Positions 17,152 through 17,744 of a stretch of 17,744 nt of DNA are shown piece by piece (position 1 is the first letter of the stretch; each line of letters opens with the position of its first letter). Source of the DNA: Candidatus Omnitrophota bacterium (GTDB lineage Bacteria > Omnitrophota > Gorgyraeia > 2-01-FULL-45-10); assembly GCA_003140915.1 (NCBI GenBank), contig PLLI01000072.1:1-17744 (forward strand), given 5' to 3'. The notes beneath the pieces were generated by a model. The model saw nothing but the letters and a program-made list of their open reading frames with translations, was not told the DNA's origin and did no database searches. The position numbers and the translations under genes were made by a program.

Positions 17152-17476
17152 CGGCTGAGCTACCGCTCTGACAGATGGGTCCTTGGGGCGTCTGCCCCCT
17201 GGTGCAGTCGTTGGCAACAGATATGCCGACATCGCATTTGTAGTTTGCTTCTGTGCCAGTCATGCAATCGTTGTCCGCGCGCGACCCAGAAAGGCATTCG
17301 CTGGTAAAAGGATTGTTTCCCCTGACGCATTTGGTGGGGCCGCCCTGCGGCTCTGTCCCGGCACCGCAGGCCGAGCCTATATCTCCGGAGGCGCAGGCGG
17401 TGGAGCCGAGAGGAATGAACGCGCTCTTCCCGGACTCGGGATCCGTTACAAGCGGCTTTTCGTATCGCTTCTTCAT
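17114..17476 (-). CDS. Cys-rich repeat peptide, candidate modified-peptide precursor
   Basis: 120 residues. A leader-like N-terminus (MKKRYEKPLV, then an acidic/polar stretch to about 26) is followed by nine CxxG units with Cys at 28, 37, 50, 61, 71, 81, 91, 102 and 112. The later spacing is 10 or 11 residues, and several units show CxxGxxA. It ends in GG. There is no signal peptide or membrane helix. The KKxYEKP opening resembles leaders of natural-product precursors. Immediate downstream genes are an HprK-like kinase, an exporter and a nucleotidyltransferase, which supports a precursor role. The start codon at 17476 sits right behind a predicted -10 box. Regular Cys spacing could suit thioether or disulfide cross-links or a beta-solenoid with a Cys ladder. 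It could instead be an unmodified surface or metal-binding protein. I do not recognise a named family. Confidence 0.75.
   Translation of the reverse strand: MKKRYEKPLVTDPESGKSAFIPLGSTACASGDIGSACGAGTEPQGGPTKCVRGNNPFTSECLSGSRADNDCMTGTEANYKCDVGISVANDCTRGQTPQGPICQSGSSADGSCNSGTLVGG
17117..17395 (-). repeat. Nine degenerate CxxG units, period about 10 codons
   Basis: From codon 28 to the end of the peptide gene, every Cys is followed by Gly at +3. Unit lengths are 9, 13, 11, 10, 10, 10, 11, 10 and a final 9 residues. Codons differ from unit to unit (for example TGC or TGT; GGG, GGC, GGT or GGA), so the repeat is kept at protein rather than DNA level. Confidence 0.85.
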
Positions 17477-17483
17477 CTCTTAT

Positions 17484-17512
17484 ATTCTACCCTTACTGAT
17501 ATTTTCTGTCAA
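17484..17512 (-). promoter_or_regulatory. Predicted sigma-70-type promoter of the repeat-peptide cassette
   Basis: A perfect TTGACA (17507-17512, minus strand) and TAGAAT (17484-17489) are 17 nt apart. The -35 box begins directly after the stop codon of the upstream gene. Transcription would start about 7 nt past the -10 box, at or next to the ATG at 17476, so the transcript may be leaderless or nearly so. Confidence 0.65.
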
Positions 17513-17744
17513 CTACGTAAGCGTATTGTGACCGTTTGTCGAGACGCTGGGAATAATCTCCTGCCCCGGCTTGGGTATATTTGCCTCTGTGTCCCCGCGT
17601 GCGCCGACTTCAGCGTCTCCCCTTACCATCTCCGCGTGAGTCCTGCATATTTCCGCGCCGCTTGTATTGTATTCATACGTAACTTTCAGCCCAGTAAAGT
17701 CGGCGTTCCCATAAGAATACTTGAAATGGATGACGTCTGTCGAG
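17513..17744 (-). CDS. Unrecognised protein, C-terminal part only
   Basis: Only one minus-strand frame is open from the right edge to a TAG at 17513-17515, giving 76 residues; the other two frames meet stops. The start lies outside the window. The segment alternates polar and hydrophobic residues (VIHFKYSYGNADFTGLKVTY), suggesting beta strands, and then becomes charged and flexible. It contains a single Cys and two RGD tripeptides eight residues apart. A beta-rich secreted or surface domain is possible, but I recognise no family. It ends 36 nt before the repeat-peptide gene, and that gap is filled by a predicted promoter, so the two may be separately transcribed. Confidence 0.55.
   Translation of the reverse strand, partial: STDVIHFKYSYGNADFTGLKVTYEYNTSGAEICRTHAEMVRGDAEVGARGDTEANIPKPGQEIIPSVSTNGHNTLT

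Noticed and set aside
17117..17395. CRISPR-like or tandem DNA repeat
   Set aside because: The 30-nt periodicity exists only in the protein. The nucleotide units are not identical and there are no spacers.

Overview
All sixteen genes I can support in this 17.7 kb window lie on the minus strand, so the biology reads from right to left. The window suggests a Gram-negative bacterium: it has a Wza-type outer-membrane polysaccharide exporter, a Wzc-type co-polymerase/tyrosine kinase, a flippase and an O-antigen-ligase/polymerase-like protein. Intermediate GC, short or overlapping gene junctions, ExeA-like and HD-GYP genes inside the polysaccharide locus, and a Cys-rich 'MKKxYEKP' peptide would fit an uncultivated lineage such as Omnitrophota or a relative. 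That placement is a guess; no rRNA or other marker gene is present.

Right block (about 17744-13724). The 3' end of an unrecognised gene is followed at once by a promoter (TTGACA-N17-TAGAAT) and a 120-residue peptide gene with nine CxxG units about 10 residues apart. Overlapping or closely spaced after it are an HPr-kinase-like P-loop protein, an ABC exporter with fused membrane and ATPase domains, and a nucleotidyltransferase of the NTP_transf_5 (PF14907) type. Repeat peptide, HprK-like kinase, exporter and this nucleotidyltransferase together resemble accessory parts of ribosomally made, post-translationally modified peptide (RiPP) clusters. No classical maturase is visible next to them. This is the best candidate for an undescribed system here.

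Middle block (13699-7519). A second promoter (TTGCAT-N17-TATAAT) precedes a TTG-started Wza-like gene. Then come the Wzc-like BY-kinase, an ExeA-like AAA ATPase, an HD-GYP-like protein whose HD signature is YD, and a polytopic O-antigen ligase/polymerase. Gene order recalls exosortase-associated exopolysaccharide loci, but no exosortase is in view.

Left block (7511-1). The same run continues with a Wzx-like flippase, a fusion of two methyltransferases (type 11 plus FkbM), a radical SAM/SPASM-like protein, an 848-residue B12-binding radical SAM protein fused to a second radical SAM domain, and the N-terminal two thirds or so of a GT4-like glycosyltransferase that runs off the left edge. Intergenic gaps from 13644 to 1 are 0-19 nt or overlaps, so one long operon for assembly, modification and export of a surface polysaccharide is likely. 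The radical SAM proteins and methyltransferases probably decorate the glycan or its carrier, but their substrates cannot be read from sequence.
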